A DNA stretch of 41,238 nucleotides from Crocinitomicaceae bacterium (GCA_025210175.1 JAOASF010000063.1:1-41238), one strand, 5' to 3'. Shown: positions 15,785 to 25,515, numbered from the stretch's first letter. The notes: generated by a model not told the origin, from the letters alone. Numbers and translations are program-made.

Positions 15785-17268
15785 TTTCCGTTGTATTTGA
15801 GGTATTCTTTCATGAAGGCATCGTAAAACAGCTGAGCTGCAATACTTGCTCCTTTGTTGGTGAAGTGGATATAATCGGAACCGGCCAATCCTTTTTCCAC
15901 CCACGCTGGCATGGAGTTCAATCCACCCATTGCATCGTATAAATCCCAATACCCAACTCCAACACCTTCCGTTGCTTTTTTCAATTGCTCGACGGTGTAT
16001 GGCAACAATGGGTAGGTCTGATATTGACCATCGATGAGGGTCGACATGTCACTCGGTCCAATCATCATGATAGCCGCATTGGGTCTTAATTTTTTCAAAG
16101 TCAATAACTGACCACGTATGTACCTTGCAAAGTTTACCACCTGTGCACTGTCTTTAATTGCTGGAATGGAATTTCCTCCGAATTGCATGATGATCATATC
16201 GGCATTCAACTCCGACATTTGGGTTGCAAACAATCCTTGATCGATAGAACCAAAGAACGTACCACTTGAGCCACGCATACCAATGTTATCGACTTGTACC
16301 CCGAAATCTCCTTCTAGAGAAAAGCCCATAATATTGGGACTGTGGGTGCCTTTAAAGACGAATCTCAACTTCCCTGGAGGCTCAGAGAAACTCAACTTCA
16401 TGGCGTGGTATTTTCCGTCGGTATTGAGTGCTTCTTCATGAATGACCGTTTCGCCTTGATAAACAGAAACCGTACACGGTACTGTGCAAGAGTTGTAGAA
16501 CATCTTGACGTTGTTGTACACCTTTGCTCGTGCATAAGCACTTTTTCCTGGGGCCAACTCAATCCAAGCTTCTTTTTCTAAGCTCGAAGTAGAGTCCATT
16601 TTTTCAGGTGAGAATCGAGCCACCGAGTTCAATAAACCGTATTTGCGCGACGCTAATTTATCCCCTCCAAAACAAGTGTAGCGCGTAAAATTCTCACTAA
16701 ATCCTTGCACAAAAGTGAAGGTTGGGTACACATTATTGGCCGGGATAAGCCCTGGACCATAGCCGCCAAATTGTTCCTGAATTCTTTGGCGAATGAAGGA
16801 AGTCATGCGGTCTCCTTCAATTTGTGAATCCCCATAATGTAGGATTCGAATCTTTTTTTTCTCCTCTGCAACCGCGTTCAACTTTTGAAAGAACATCTGA
16901 ATTTGAGCGTCGAAGGACTTATTGGTACGTACCGAACTGGCACTGTTCATGGAATAATTCACCTTCACAGGAGCTCCCATCGATCCGTCTGAACTATCTG
17001 CCATTTGGGTTAGTTCATCGTCTATGTTGAGCAAGCTCGTGTCTACCGATTCCACGATGGCAGAAATATCCTTTTTTACAATTTCTTTTTCCCAAAGAAG
17101 CTGCTCTTTGTCGATGAATTTCAAGCGGAACAAACCTAAGTTGAGTCCCTCATTCGGGAATAACCAACTCGCAATACCCAATGTCAAAAAGATCATTCCT
17201 GTAAAGGCAAGTATATGGTATTTGCGAATTTTCTGCATGCGAGACACAAAAATAGACATGTCGCCCAA
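15781..17268 (-). CDS. Membrane-anchored SGNH/GDSL-fold protein, first gene of acetylation operon
   Basis: A 495-aa protein with one N-terminal membrane anchor (about residues 17-36, ILAFTGMIFLTLGIASWLF) and a large extracytoplasmic part. The SGNH hydrolase blocks are clear: block I HYGDSQIEGD with Ser148, block III QFGGNS (Gly364-Asn366), and block V SDYIHFTNKG with Asp465 and His468. All catalytic residues of the family are therefore present. The paralogous gene follows with a TTGA overlap and the MBOAT follows that, so this looks like a three-gene unit for extracellular O-acylation or deacylation of a polysaccharide. A second in-frame ATG lies three codons in (17259) and either could be used. 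It is divergent from the DUF255 gene, with 85 bp between the starts. Confidence 0.88.
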   Translation of the reverse strand: MGDMSIFVSRMQKIRKYHILAFTGMIFLTLGIASWLFPNEGLNLGLFRLKFIDKEQLLWEKEIVKKDISAIVESVDTSLLNIDDELTQMADSSDGSMGAPVKVNYSMNSASSVRTNKSFDAQIQMFFQKLNAVAEEKKKIRILHYGDSQIEGDRMTSFIRQRIQEQFGGYGPGLIPANNVYPTFTFVQGFSENFTRYTCFGGDKLASRKYGLLNSVARFSPEKMDSTSSLEKEAWIELAPGKSAYARAKVYNNVKMFYNSCTVPCTVSVYQGETVIHEEALNTDGKYHAMKLSFSEPPGKLRFVFKGTHSPNIMGFSLEGDFGVQVDNIGMRGSSGTFFGSIDQGLFATQMSELNADMIIMQFGGNSIPAIKDSAQVVNFARYIRGQLLTLKKLRPNAAIMMIGPSDMSTLIDGQYQTYPLLPYTVEQLKKATEGVGVGYWDLYDAMGGLNSMPAWVEKGLAGSDYIHFTNKGASIAAQLFYDAFMKEYLKYNGN

Positions 17269-17353
17269 ACAGTCACCCTCTTAAGCCGCTAAATCCCAAA
17301 AAAGTAAACGGAAGTTTTCCACCTACAGCCTTTGAAAAGGATAACTTTACAGC

Positions 17354-19387
17354 ATGATTTTGGACCAAAACGAATTGAGCACCGAAAGCTCATTGTACCT
17401 GCAACAGCATGCCAGTAATCCTGTGCACTGGAAATCTTACTCCAAATCTGCTTTTGAAAAAGCCGAAAAAGAGGGAAAAATGGTCTTGGTGAGCATCGGC
17501 TATTCCGCTTGTCATTGGTGTCACGTAATGGAGCACGAAAGTTTCGAAGATGAAGAAGTGGCTGCATATCTCAATCAGTATTTCGTCTGCATCAAAGTAG
17601 ATCGCGAGGAGCGTCCGGATGTCGATCATATTTACATGACTGCTGTTCAATTGATGACCCAAAAAGGAGGATGGCCTCTGAATTGTTTTACCTTGCCAGA
17701 TGGTCGGCCAATTTATGGCGGAACCTATTTTCCGAAGGATCAATTTTTGCATCTGCTTCGTTCGCTGGTCCACACCAAAAATCAAGATCCTGAGCGCGTA
17801 CTGCAATATGCGAACAACCTGAAAGAAGGAATCGACCAAGCAGACCTCATTCCCATTTCAAAGGAAAAACCGCAATTTTCTATAGAAAAGATCGACGAAT
17901 TGGTTTTGCGCTGGAAAAAAAGGATGGATCGACAAGAAGGCGGTCCAAATGCCGCACCGAAGTTTCCTCTTCCAAATAATTACCTGTTTTTGTGGAAATA
18001 TGCACTTCAATACAACGATGATTTCGTGGATGATTATGTCCTTCTAACAGCCAACAAAATTCAACGCGGAGGTATCTACGATCAAATAGGAGGTGGTTTT
18101 GCCCGCTACAGTGTGGATGTGCTTTGGAAGGTTCCTCACTTTGAAAAAATGTTGTACGACAACGGCCAGTTATTACAGATGTACGCTACCCTTTTACGCG
18201 ACACCAACAAGCTTGAGTACCGCTTTATTTTGAAACAAACCATGGCTTGGTTGGATCGTGAAATGCTGTCAGAAAAACATGGGTTTTATTCAGCCCAGGA
18301 TGCAGACAGTGAAGGAGAAGAAGGAAAATATTACTGTTGGACACCTGATTCCATGAAAAATCAGCTGCATGAAAATGGAGAACTCATTTCTCAATACTTC
18401 AACATGAACAAGCGCGGGTACTGGGAAGAAGAGAAATACATCCCTCTACGCACCATGAGTGACCGACATTTTTCGAAGCAAAACAACCTTAATTTGGACG
18501 AATTCGAGCAAATTAAAAAAGTGGCTATCGACGAATTGTTGACAGCTAGACTCAAAAGAATTGCTCCGGTAACTGACCAAAAACAACTGACCAGTTGGAA
18601 TGCCTTAACACTTACCGGTCTCATTGAGGTTCATCGTGTTTTGCAGGATGAAGATTCACTTCGTATGATGCGAAGGGCTTATGTGTTCTTGAAGAATACC
18701 ATGTATAGAGGAAAAGGAAAGGGTCTTTACCGCAATTTCAACCAAGGCACTGCAAATATCAATGGCTTCTTGGACGACTATGCCTTTACTATTGAGGCCT
18801 TTGTGGAATACTATTCCATTCAGGGCGATGTGGAGGCTTTGGAGTTGGCTGTTGACCTTACACTTTATGCTTCACAACATTTCAGCCACGAAAACGAGAC
18901 CTTCTTTTATTTTGCGGAGGCAAGCGATGAGCTCATTAGTCGAATACAAGAAATCAACGACAATGTGCAACCGAGTTCCAATAGCACCATGGCACGCAAT
19001 CTATATAAATTGGGGCTCCTCTTAGGTAAAACGGCTTGGGTGAGCAGAGCAAAAGCCATGTTACATGCCATTCAAGATGGAATGGAACATTATGGCAGTG
19101 GCTACTCGAATTGGGGATTACTGTATTTAGACATTCTAAAAGAACCCGCTCAAATCTACATTGAAGGGGAAAACTTCAAGGAAGTTGCTCAGCAAATCTC
19201 CAATTTTACCAAGGGTTGGGCTTGGATCCATGGAACGCTCAACGGTTCCACTGAATTCTTTCCAGATAAAACCACAGGTAAGCCTTTGTCCATATACATC
19301 TGTCAGCATCAAACTTGTTCTCTGGCTTTCCACAGTGTGGAGGAGTTCCAAGAAAGTTGGAAAGCAAATTATTTAACGAATCATTGA
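17354..19387 (+). CDS. DUF255 thioredoxin-like / YyaL-SPATA20 family protein
   Basis: A 677-aa cytoplasmic protein (no signal peptide). The N-terminal DUF255 (Thioredoxin_7) domain, about residues 5-165, holds the redox-type motif CHWC (Cys53, Cys56) in [15 protein letters not shown], followed by [14 protein letters not shown] and GGWPLNCF, all hallmark segments of the family. The rest is an alpha-toroid (glycosidase-like six-hairpin) region with [31 protein letters not shown] and FLDDYAF motifs. Length matches E. coli/Bacillus YyaL and human SPATA20. The biochemical role is not established; a thiol-disulfide or sugar-modifying function has been suggested for the family. It is the first gene of a plus-strand run and is followed 60 bp later by a sugar kinase with its own promoter-like box. 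Confidence 0.93.
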   Translation: MILDQNELSTESSLYLQQHASNPVHWKSYSKSAFEKAEKEGKMVLVSIGYSACHWCHVMEHESFEDEEVAAYLNQYFVCIKVDREERPDVDHIYMTAVQLMTQKGGWPLNCFTLPDGRPIYGGTYFPKDQFLHLLRSLVHTKNQDPERVLQYANNLKEGIDQADLIPISKEKPQFSIEKIDELVLRWKKRMDRQEGGPNAAPKFPLPNNYLFLWKYALQYNDDFVDDYVLLTANKIQRGGIYDQIGGGFARYSVDVLWKVPHFEKMLYDNGQLLQMYATLLRDTNKLEYRFILKQTMAWLDREMLSEKHGFYSAQDADSEGEEGKYYCWTPDSMKNQLHENGELISQYFNMNKRGYWEEEKYIPLRTMSDRHFSKQNNLNLDEFEQIKKVAIDELLTARLKRIAPVTDQKQLTSWNALTLTGLIEVHRVLQDEDSLRMMRRAYVFLKNTMYRGKGKGLYRNFNQGTANINGFLDDYAFTIEAFVEYYSIQGDVEALELAVDLTLYASQHFSHENETFFYFAEASDELISRIQEINDNVQPSSNSTMARNLYKLGLLLGKTAWVSRAKAMLHAIQDGMEHYGSGYSNWGLLYLDILKEPAQIYIEGENFKEVAQQISNFTKGWAWIHGTLNGSTEFFPDKTTGKPLSIYICQHQTCSLAFHSVEEFQESWKANYLTNH

Positions 19388-19421
19388 TGCCCCTTCTACC
19401 CTTTTAAACAGGACATTTGTT

Positions 19422-19429
19422 TATTTTTG
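19422..19429 (+). promoter_or_regulatory. Candidate -7 promoter box (TATTTTTG) for the PfkB kinase gene
   Basis: TATTTTTG fits TAnnTTTG and is 18 bp before the ATG at 19448. The only TTTG nearby (19416-19419) is too close to be a -33 box, so the match is half a promoter. Confidence 0.35.
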
Positions 19430-19447
19430 GGGCTCTAAACAAGAAGC

Positions 19448-20380
19448 ATGAGTTTATTAACAGTAGGTAGCGTTGCTTTCGACGCCATTGAAACCCCATT
19501 CGGGAAAACAGATAAAATCATCGGTGGAGCCGGAACGTACATCGCGTTGTCTGCATCGTTTTTTGAGAAAAACCAAGGAATTTGCGCCGTTGTAGGTGAA
19601 GATTTCCCTCAGGAAATGTTGGACAAACTAAGCTCTCACAATGTCAACTTGGAAGGTTTACAAGTGAAGAAAGGTGAAAAAACCTTCTTTTGGTCGGGTA
19701 AGTACCACAACGACATGAACACGCGTGACACTTTAATCACCGAGCTGAATGTGTTGGAACACTTCGACCCAATTGTGCCGGATAGCTACCAATCACATGA
19801 CTACTTGATGCTGGGAAATTTGAGTCCACAGGTGCAATCTACTGTAATTGAGCGCATGAACAAGCGTCCAAAATTGGTCGCAATGGATACGATGAATTTT
19901 TGGATGGACATTGCGATGGACGACTTGAAGAAAACCATTTCGATGGTTGACCTTTTGATCTTGAACGATGAAGAGGCACGTCAACTTTCTGGTGAATACA
20001 GCTTGGTGAAAGCAGCGAAGAAAATCAAAGAAATCGGTTGTAAATATTTGATCATTAAAAAAGGTGAACACGGAGCTTTGTTGTTCCACGGTGAAGAAGT
20101 TTTCTATGCGCCAGCGTTGCCTTTGGAAGAAGTTTTTGACCCAACAGGAGCAGGTGATACTTTCGCAGGAGGGTTTATGGGCTACTTGTCTGCAACGGAT
20201 GACATCAGCTTCGAAAATATGAAGAGAGCCGTAATCGTTGGTTCGGCATTGGCTTCTTACTGTTGCGAGAAATTCGGAACAGAAAAATTGACTACAATAA
20301 ACAAGAAGGAGGTAGAAGCGAGAATCAATGAATTCGTTGCTTTGGCAAACTTCGACATGAAAGAATTGGTTACTGAATAA
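19448..20380 (+). CDS. PfkB-family carbohydrate/nucleoside kinase
   Basis: A 310-aa cytoplasmic kinase of the ribokinase/PfkB family. The N-terminal glycine pair is in GGAGTYIALSASF (about residues 26-38), and the C-terminal signature DPTGAGDTFAGGFMGYL starts at Asp231 with the catalytic base Asp237 in the GAGD motif. The middle contains LLILNDEEARQLSGE, a typical PfkB segment. It phosphorylates a sugar, sugar-phosphate or nucleoside using ATP; specificity is not readable from these motifs. It is followed by the DUF349 gene after 13 bp, so the two are probably co-transcribed, though no functional link is obvious. Confidence 0.93.
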   Translation: MSLLTVGSVAFDAIETPFGKTDKIIGGAGTYIALSASFFEKNQGICAVVGEDFPQEMLDKLSSHNVNLEGLQVKKGEKTFFWSGKYHNDMNTRDTLITELNVLEHFDPIVPDSYQSHDYLMLGNLSPQVQSTVIERMNKRPKLVAMDTMNFWMDIAMDDLKKTISMVDLLILNDEEARQLSGEYSLVKAAKKIKEIGCKYLIIKKGEHGALLFHGEEVFYAPALPLEEVFDPTGAGDTFAGGFMGYLSATDDISFENMKRAVIVGSALASYCCEKFGTEKLTTINKKEVEARINEFVALANFDMKELVTE

Positions 20381-20393
20381 GCTACAAACAGTT

Positions 20394-22094
20394 ATGGAAA
20401 AGTCTGCATTTCTAGATGAATTGAAGAAATTGGTTGAAACAGAAGAAGTTTTAACCGTTTCGCGCTCTGTGAATGAATTGAAACACAAGTTTGATGACTT
20501 TCTTTTGGAGGAAGAACGCAAGGCACAAGTGGCTCAATTGGAAGCTGGAGAGGAAATTGAAAGTTCGAACGAACCCGACCCAATCAAGCAAGAGTTTTAT
20601 GACATCTACCGCATGTTTCAATTGAAACGCAAGGATGCTGCAGACTTGAAAAAAGCCCAACAGGAAGAAAACCTTCGCAAGAAAAGAGCCCTTATTGGTC
20701 GCTTGGAAGCCTTGGTGAAAAACGAAGAAAACATCGGAGCAGCATTTGCTTCTTACAAAGAAATCCACGAAGAGTGGAAAAATACAGGCGACATCCCGCG
20801 CGACAAAAGAGCAGAAGTGCAGCACGACTACTCTCAGTTGCTCGAAACCTTCTTTTACCAGGTAAAAATTTATCGCGAGTTGAAAGAACATGATTTGCAT
20901 CGCAACGAGCAACTGAAGCTTGAGTTGATTGACAAATTAAAAGCCTTGGCAGAAGTAAATTCCATTAAGGAAACGGAGAGTCAAATCAAATTGCTTCAAA
21001 ACGAATGGGAAGAAATTGGACCTGTTTCAGACGATAAATGGGAAGAAATTAAAACCCAATACTGGGAAGCAGTAAGAGCCATTTACAACAAAATCAATGT
21101 CCATTACGAAGCACGTCGCGGACAACTGGCAGAAAATATAGAAAAGAAAAATGCTTTGGTTAGCCAAGCCAAAGAACTCATCCAAGGCACGCAGGATTTC
21201 AAGCATTCAAAAGAATGGGAAGACCGCACGGCTGACTTGTTGAAAATTCAAGAAGAGTGGAAAACCATTGGCTTTGGTCCAAAGAAAGAAAACGAGGAAG
21301 TCTGGCACGAATTCAGAGCTGTATGCGACGCGTTTTTCGCTGATAAAAAAGCTTTCTATGATTCACTTCGAGAGGAATCAAAAGTTTTCGTAGATGCAAA
21401 AAAGGCACTCATCGAGAAGGCCAAAGAACTAAAAGACAGCACCGATTGGAAAACAACTTCCGATCAGTTGATTCGCTTGCAAAAGGAATGGAAAAAAACC
21501 GGTCATGCAGGTCAGCGAATGGAACAACGCTTGTGGAAAGAATTCCGCGGAGCCTGTGATGTTTTCTTCAACAATCGCCAAGCGCATTTTGCCGAAAAGG
21601 ACAAGGAAAACGAAGCGAATTTGGTGCTCAAAAACGAGATTATTGCGGAGATCAATGCCTATCAACCGGGAACTGACAAGCAGCAAGTGCTGAAGGATTT
21701 GAAAGAATTTTCGGCCAAATTTTCGGCCATTGGTCATGTGCCAATGAAGCAAAAAGACAGTGTTTATAACGCCTTTAAGACTGCTTTAGACAAGCATTAT
21801 GATCAAATCAAGTTGGAAGGTAAAGAAAAAGAAAACATGCTTTTCCAAGCCAAATTGGACACCATCAAAGCAAGTCCGGATGCAGGTCGATTGATGCAAA
21901 AAGAAAAAGGTGATATCCGTCGTCAAATCGACAAGTTGAACCAAGAAATCTTGCAATACGAGAACAATCTTGGCTTTTTCGGAAACTCCAAAGGTGCGGA
22001 TTCTTTGAAAAAGGAAGTTGAACAGAAAATCAACGTTCACCGAAGAAAAATAGACGAACTCAAACAAAAACTGAAGCAACTTTCTCATGAATAA
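20394..22094 (+). CDS. DUF349 repeat protein (coiled, charged cytoplasmic protein)
   Basis: A 566-aa highly charged, helical protein with at least five DUF349 repeats. Each repeat has the form (I/L)Q.EW...G......D..W..F...CD.FF; they start near residues 124 (EEWKNTGDIP), 202 (NEWEEIGPVS), 287 (EEWKTIGFGP), 363 (KEWKKTGHAG) and 438 (AKFSAIGHVP). A C-terminal coiled coil follows, rich in Lys, Glu and Leu (about 510-566). There is no signal peptide or membrane helix. The family is common in Bacteroidota and Actinobacteria and has no settled function. It lies 13 bp after the PfkB gene and overlaps the next gene by 8 bp, so a three-gene operon is likely. Confidence 0.9.
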   Translation: MEKSAFLDELKKLVETEEVLTVSRSVNELKHKFDDFLLEEERKAQVAQLEAGEEIESSNEPDPIKQEFYDIYRMFQLKRKDAADLKKAQQEENLRKKRALIGRLEALVKNEENIGAAFASYKEIHEEWKNTGDIPRDKRAEVQHDYSQLLETFFYQVKIYRELKEHDLHRNEQLKLELIDKLKALAEVNSIKETESQIKLLQNEWEEIGPVSDDKWEEIKTQYWEAVRAIYNKINVHYEARRGQLAENIEKKNALVSQAKELIQGTQDFKHSKEWEDRTADLLKIQEEWKTIGFGPKKENEEVWHEFRAVCDAFFADKKAFYDSLREESKVFVDAKKALIEKAKELKDSTDWKTTSDQLIRLQKEWKKTGHAGQRMEQRLWKEFRGACDVFFNNRQAHFAEKDKENEANLVLKNEIIAEINAYQPGTDKQQVLKDLKEFSAKFSAIGHVPMKQKDSVYNAFKTALDKHYDQIKLEGKEKENMLFQAKLDTIKASPDAGRLMQKEKGDIRRQIDKLNQEILQYENNLGFFGNSKGADSLKKEVEQKINVHRRKIDELKQKLKQLSHE

Positions 22095-22770
22095 GGCGGC
22101 CAACATTGCCATTCTATTTTTCACCTTTCCCATTCTCCTGTTCAGCATTTTTGTAGGTTACGACCTGCCACTCGAAATGCTTAAAACAACGGGAGCACAA
22201 ATTCCCTATCAACCCATAATAGGTGGGGCACTTGCGGCATTGATTTTCATCCCTACATTTTGGAGAAGCACCAAGCGCTGGTACGGTGTATCCTTGTTGC
22301 GTCAGAAGAGTCGCTTTGTTTGGAATGAACCCATTAGCCAGGTCCGCAAGCAACGCGCTCTTACATACAACCTCTTGGAGGCATTGGTTTTACTTGCTCT
22401 TTGTTTTGGGATTTACAAAATATACAACCAAGGTTGGCCCATCTATCTAGCTTACGGTATTGCTTTCTTGGACTCAATGGTGTACACCTTAGCTGGCGCT
22501 AAAGGCAACAACTGGCGAATCGGGATCACCAAAAAGGCTGTGGTTCTGGCCGATCGAGAAGTTAAAGTGGTTTACTTCACCGGTTTGCGAAAAATTGAAA
22601 AAGCACAAGACACCTTGTATTTCAATTACATCAAAGACTTACAAATGGATATGCCCATTGTTGCAGCCGAAAACCAGAAAGAATTCTTGGAACAACTCAT
22701 GCAACACATTGATCACAACAAGGTTTATGTCGATCAATCGGTAAAGAAAATCCTTCAAAACATCGATTAA
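22087..22770 (+). CDS. Membrane protein with four predicted helices, unknown function
   Basis: A 227-aa protein that I do not recognise. Hydrophobic helices are at about residues 6-25 (IAILFFTFPILLFSIFVGY), 41-60, 96-112 (LLEALVLLALCFGIYKIY) and 116-135. A soluble C-terminal part follows (about 145-227), with a PH-like alternation (GITKKAVVLADREVKVVYF). Four helices followed by a small beta domain suggests an inner-membrane protein with a cytoplasmic tail. Its ATG lies inside the end of the DUF349 gene (8-bp overlap), so its translation is probably coupled to it. No terminator was found in the 127 bp that follow. Confidence 0.7.
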   Translation: MNKAANIAILFFTFPILLFSIFVGYDLPLEMLKTTGAQIPYQPIIGGALAALIFIPTFWRSTKRWYGVSLLRQKSRFVWNEPISQVRKQRALTYNLLEALVLLALCFGIYKIYNQGWPIYLAYGIAFLDSMVYTLAGAKGNNWRIGITKKAVVLADREVKVVYFTGLRKIEKAQDTLYFNYIKDLQMDMPIVAAENQKEFLEQLMQHIDHNKVYVDQSVKKILQNID

Positions 22771-22825
22771 TCTGCTGATTTCCTTCGTTTTATTTTCAAA
22801 TTAAGGAAAGAAAACTCTCTGGATA

Positions 22826-22858
22826 TTTGAAGAATTGACAGAAAACTCTGTATCTTTA
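22826..22858 (+). promoter_or_regulatory. Candidate Bacteroidota promoter (TTTG-N21-TATCTTTA)
   Basis: TTTG at 22826-22829 and TATCTTTA at 22851-22858 are separated by 21 bp, within the TTG-N17-23-TAnnTTTG pattern; the last base of the -7 box differs. It lies 39 bp before the lipoprotein ATG at 22898 and is the best two-part promoter I could place. Confidence 0.45.
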
Positions 22859-22897
22859 GGCAACTAAAGTCTCGCTGAAAACTGACTCGCAATCATT

Positions 22898-23302
22898 ATG
22901 AAACTGAAAATTACCCTCTATTTGAGCTTTGCCTTTCTTCTCATTTTTTCTTGTGCCCAAGACGAAAGTGCGTTCGCCAATCACATTAACCAAATAGATC
23001 TTCTTCAAAACAAATTGGTCAATCACACGTGGAAGCACACCGAAAAATTGGACGATAAATTTACCCAAAAGGCAGAAATTCGCTTCTTCCCAAATGGTGA
23101 ATTCGTCAAAAAAGACTCCTATAACTACATTGGAATTGAAGAACATTTTGAAGAAGGAGGTAAATGGAGCATCGACTCGAACGGCAAAAGAATCTCCATT
23201 AAATGGAACAAATCGAATAAAGAAGAATCTTTCCGAATTGTTAAAAATCAATCCCAGTCGCTAGAGCTGGTCTCCGAACAAGAAGATGAATCGTACAGTT
23301 AA
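22898..23302 (+). CDS. Small lipoprotein, possibly lipocalin-like
   Basis: A 134-aa predicted lipoprotein. The signal peptide ends in a lipobox-like IFSC with the lipidated Cys at residue 19 (FAFLLIFSCAQDE). The mature part, about 115 residues, has alternating strands with HTWKHTEKLD, RFFPNGEFVKKDS and GGKWSIDSNGKRISIKW. This reads like the small beta-barrel 'lipocalin-like' proteins that measure replacement of a default conformation, but the similarity is weak and I give no function. It converges on the vWA gene with a 4-bp overlap of the two stop regions. Confidence 0.75.
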   Translation: MKLKITLYLSFAFLLIFSCAQDESAFANHINQIDLLQNKLVNHTWKHTEKLDDKFTQKAEIRFFPNGEFVKKDSYNYIGIEEHFEEGGKWSIDSNGKRISIKWNKSNKEESFRIVKNQSQSLELVSEQEDESYS

Positions 23303-24714
23303 CGTCTAAAACTGATGTAACGTATCTCCTGGAAAAGATTGTTTTGCGCATCGCTTAACTTCATGATCGGAATATAACGGCCTCCACCTAATTCCGCCGC
23401 TTCGATCATTTTTTCCGCATCTCGTTCTGCATTTTTTACCCCAACAATCGAGAGCGTAATTCCCTTTTTGCGGTATTTTCGGACATATTTTTTGTAATCC
23501 TTACTAGCTCTATTAAAGGCTCCATCTGTGATCACAATTACGTGATTGGCTCCATCTGCCAAATAATTTTTTAAGTTTTCCTTATAACCTAACTTAATTC
23601 CCTCTCCACCTGCAGTTAAGCCACCAGCCCTTAACTTTTGAACTTGTTCGTTTACCTTTTCCTTCTCCGTGCCATTGGTCGGATCCAAAAGAACTTTGGC
23701 ATGATCGGCATACGTAACAATCGAAATGTAATCGGTTTCTCTCAATTCGGCATTGAGGGCCTGCAAAGCAAATTTCAACAACTCCATTTTATCGCCGTTG
23801 TTCATAGATGATGAAACATCCAAAACAAACGACACATTCACTGGCTTGAAATGTTCTTTTGAAAAGTCTGTTGTTGCCAATTCGTTCAATTCCAAAGGAA
23901 CAACCTGCTCCTCTTCCTTCAATTGCTCTCTAACTTCTTCAATGGTTCGTTCAGGTAGTGTTGTTTCAACTATTTCCTCCTCTGCTGCTTCTTCATCAAT
24001 GATGATCACCTCTTTCAGAACCACTGGTTCCTTTGGTTCAACCGCCTTCATTTCGAGAACCAAAACATTTCGTTGGCTGTTCACATAAGTTCCTGTTTCA
24101 CTGGGGACATAGCCCTCCTTTTGGGCGTAGAAGTATGCCAAACCAAGCAACATCTTTTCTTCAATTTGACCCTTCCTATTGGTTTTAAACTGATGTTCCA
24201 ATTGACCGTTTTGCAAAACCAAAACTTCGGCTTTATCGATTGGCACCTTGGTTTCTTGGTCGACAACTTGAATGTGCATCGTGAACTCCATAGGATTAGA
24301 GTTGGGTGGTCGAACACCGAAGCTGGGGCAATCTTGTCCTGCATTGGTAGCCGTATAGGGCAACTCTTGCATATTCCCTTTCAGTTGAACTTGATAGGGC
24401 TCCATTTTATCACTTGCGAAAACTTCAATATCGTAAGAAAATCGTCCTTTTTTCTTCGGATTTACTTGAAAACGAAGGGTAACAGTGCTATCGGGTAAAA
24501 TGGTATTTCCCGATTGAATGAAAACTACCTCATTGGGTTTTCTAACATTCAAAAGATACTCTTTCTTCGCTCCTACATTTTTTAGTTGAATGTCCACGTA
24601 TCTCTCAGAATAAGCATACAAATCACCATAATCATAATTGTTAACTGACAACTGTGTTTGTGCCGACAAGCGAATGGACGTAAACAAGAAAAATAAAAGA
24701 GAAATACGAGTCAT
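23299..24714 (-). CDS. Secreted von Willebrand factor A (vWA) domain protein
   Basis: Counted from the ATG at 24714 the product is 471 aa with a signal peptide (SLLFFLFTSIRLSAQ). The frame also allows an ATG at 24750, but the 12 added residues precede a proper signal peptide, so the inner start is preferred. Domains in order: an Ig-like DUF1573-type region (about 22-120, DYGDLYAYSERYVDIQLKN); a carboxypeptidase-regulatory-like segment (about 145-220, VVDQETKVPIDKAEVLV); an acidic linker rich in Glu; and a vWA domain (about 290-471) with an intact MIDAS: Asp299-x-Ser301-x-Ser303 in DVSSSMN, Thr in GLTAGGEG and Asp in VITDGAFN. It should bind a divalent metal and a partner protein in the envelope. 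The partner is unknown. It follows the hydrolase gene after 39 bp. Confidence 0.88.
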   Translation of the reverse strand: MTRISLLFFLFTSIRLSAQTQLSVNNYDYGDLYAYSERYVDIQLKNVGAKKEYLLNVRKPNEVVFIQSGNTILPDSTVTLRFQVNPKKKGRFSYDIEVFASDKMEPYQVQLKGNMQELPYTATNAGQDCPSFGVRPPNSNPMEFTMHIQVVDQETKVPIDKAEVLVLQNGQLEHQFKTNRKGQIEEKMLLGLAYFYAQKEGYVPSETGTYVNSQRNVLVLEMKAVEPKEPVVLKEVIIIDEEAAEEEIVETTLPERTIEEVREQLKEEEQVVPLELNELATTDFSKEHFKPVNVSFVLDVSSSMNNGDKMELLKFALQALNAELRETDYISIVTYADHAKVLLDPTNGTEKEKVNEQVQKLRAGGLTAGGEGIKLGYKENLKNYLADGANHVIVITDGAFNRASKDYKKYVRKYRKKGITLSIVGVKNAERDAEKMIEAAELGGGRYIPIMKLSDAQNNLFQEIRYISFRR

Positions 24715-24753
24715 ACTAGTGATAACGCAAAAACATGACCAAAGTATCAATAT

Positions 24754-25515
24754 TTATCGTAGGAGAAAGGAAAGAACAGCTTCCATGAACTCTTCTGGCG
24801 CTTCTGCATGAACCCAGTGCCCGGCATTTTCGACCGTTTTCAGGTCCATGTCAACGAACAACTCTTCCAGATCATCCAGATCATCATCGAGAATATAATC
24901 GGACTGCGCTCCACGAATGAACAAAGTTGGCTGAAACATCTCTTCCCGAGGCAATGCTTTCAAGATATTGGGCATCTCACGCTCCAAAACGGGTATGTTC
25001 ATCCGCCATCCCAATTGCCCCTTTTCCACCCAATAGAGATTCTTTAACAAAAACTGGCGAACACCGAACGATGGTATAAAAGACATCATGGCTTCTTCCG
25101 CTTGGGAACGACTATTCATGGTCGATAAATCTACGGAATGAAGCCCTTTCAAAATGGCATCATGGTGAGAGGGATATGTTTTCACACCGATGTCTACAAC
25201 AATCAATTTTTGAATTCGATCTGGGTATTTCTGAGCGAAGCGCATGGCGGTTTTTCCCCCCATGGAGTGACCCAACAACAAGAATTCTTCAATTCCTTCG
25301 TCCTGGAGTAATTCATTAAGATCGTCGGCCATAAGATCATACGAAAACTCCTCCGACCACTCTGAATGTCCGTGATTTCTTTGATCTACTAAAATGACTT
25401 TAAAATAATCGGCCAGTTTCTTGGCGTGAGTTTGCCAATTGTCTGAATAGCCAAAAAGACCGTGTAGTATAACGACGGGTTCCCCTTCTCCGAGAATTCT
25501 GTAATGCAACTTCAT
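24754..25515 (-). CDS. Alpha/beta-fold hydrolase (esterase YbfF-like)
   Basis: A 253-aa cytoplasmic alpha/beta hydrolase. It shows the oxyanion-hole segment LHGLFGYSDNW (about 18-27), DQRNHGHSEW, the nucleophile elbow GHSMGG with Ser84, Asp206 in GAQSDYI and His233 in NAGHWVHAEAPEEF. The overall text (NHG.S, GHSMGGKTAM, WVHAEAP) resembles the YbfF-type acyl-CoA/ester hydrolases rather than lipases or haloalkane dehalogenases. Substrate is unknown. It is 38 bp upstream of the vWA gene on the same strand and could share its transcript. Confidence 0.9.
   Translation of the reverse strand: MKLHYRILGEGEPVVILHGLFGYSDNWQTHAKKLADYFKVILVDQRNHGHSEWSEEFSYDLMADDLNELLQDEGIEEFLLLGHSMGGKTAMRFAQKYPDRIQKLIVVDIGVKTYPSHHDAILKGLHSVDLSTMNSRSQAEEAMMSFIPSFGVRQFLLKNLYWVEKGQLGWRMNIPVLEREMPNILKALPREEMFQPTLFIRGAQSDYILDDDLDDLEELFVDMDLKTVENAGHWVHAEAPEEFMEAVLSFLLR

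Noticed and set aside
15785-15949. 55-residue N-terminal extension of the second SGNH protein
   Set aside because: It lies within the preceding SGNH gene in another frame and puts an unlike sequence ahead of a clear signal peptide; start moved to 15784.
19793-20521. 242-aa open frame on the minus strand opposite the PfkB gene
   Set aside because: Its composition (Cys, Phe, Ser rich, no motif) is that of an antisense shadow, and the plus strand has a clear kinase.
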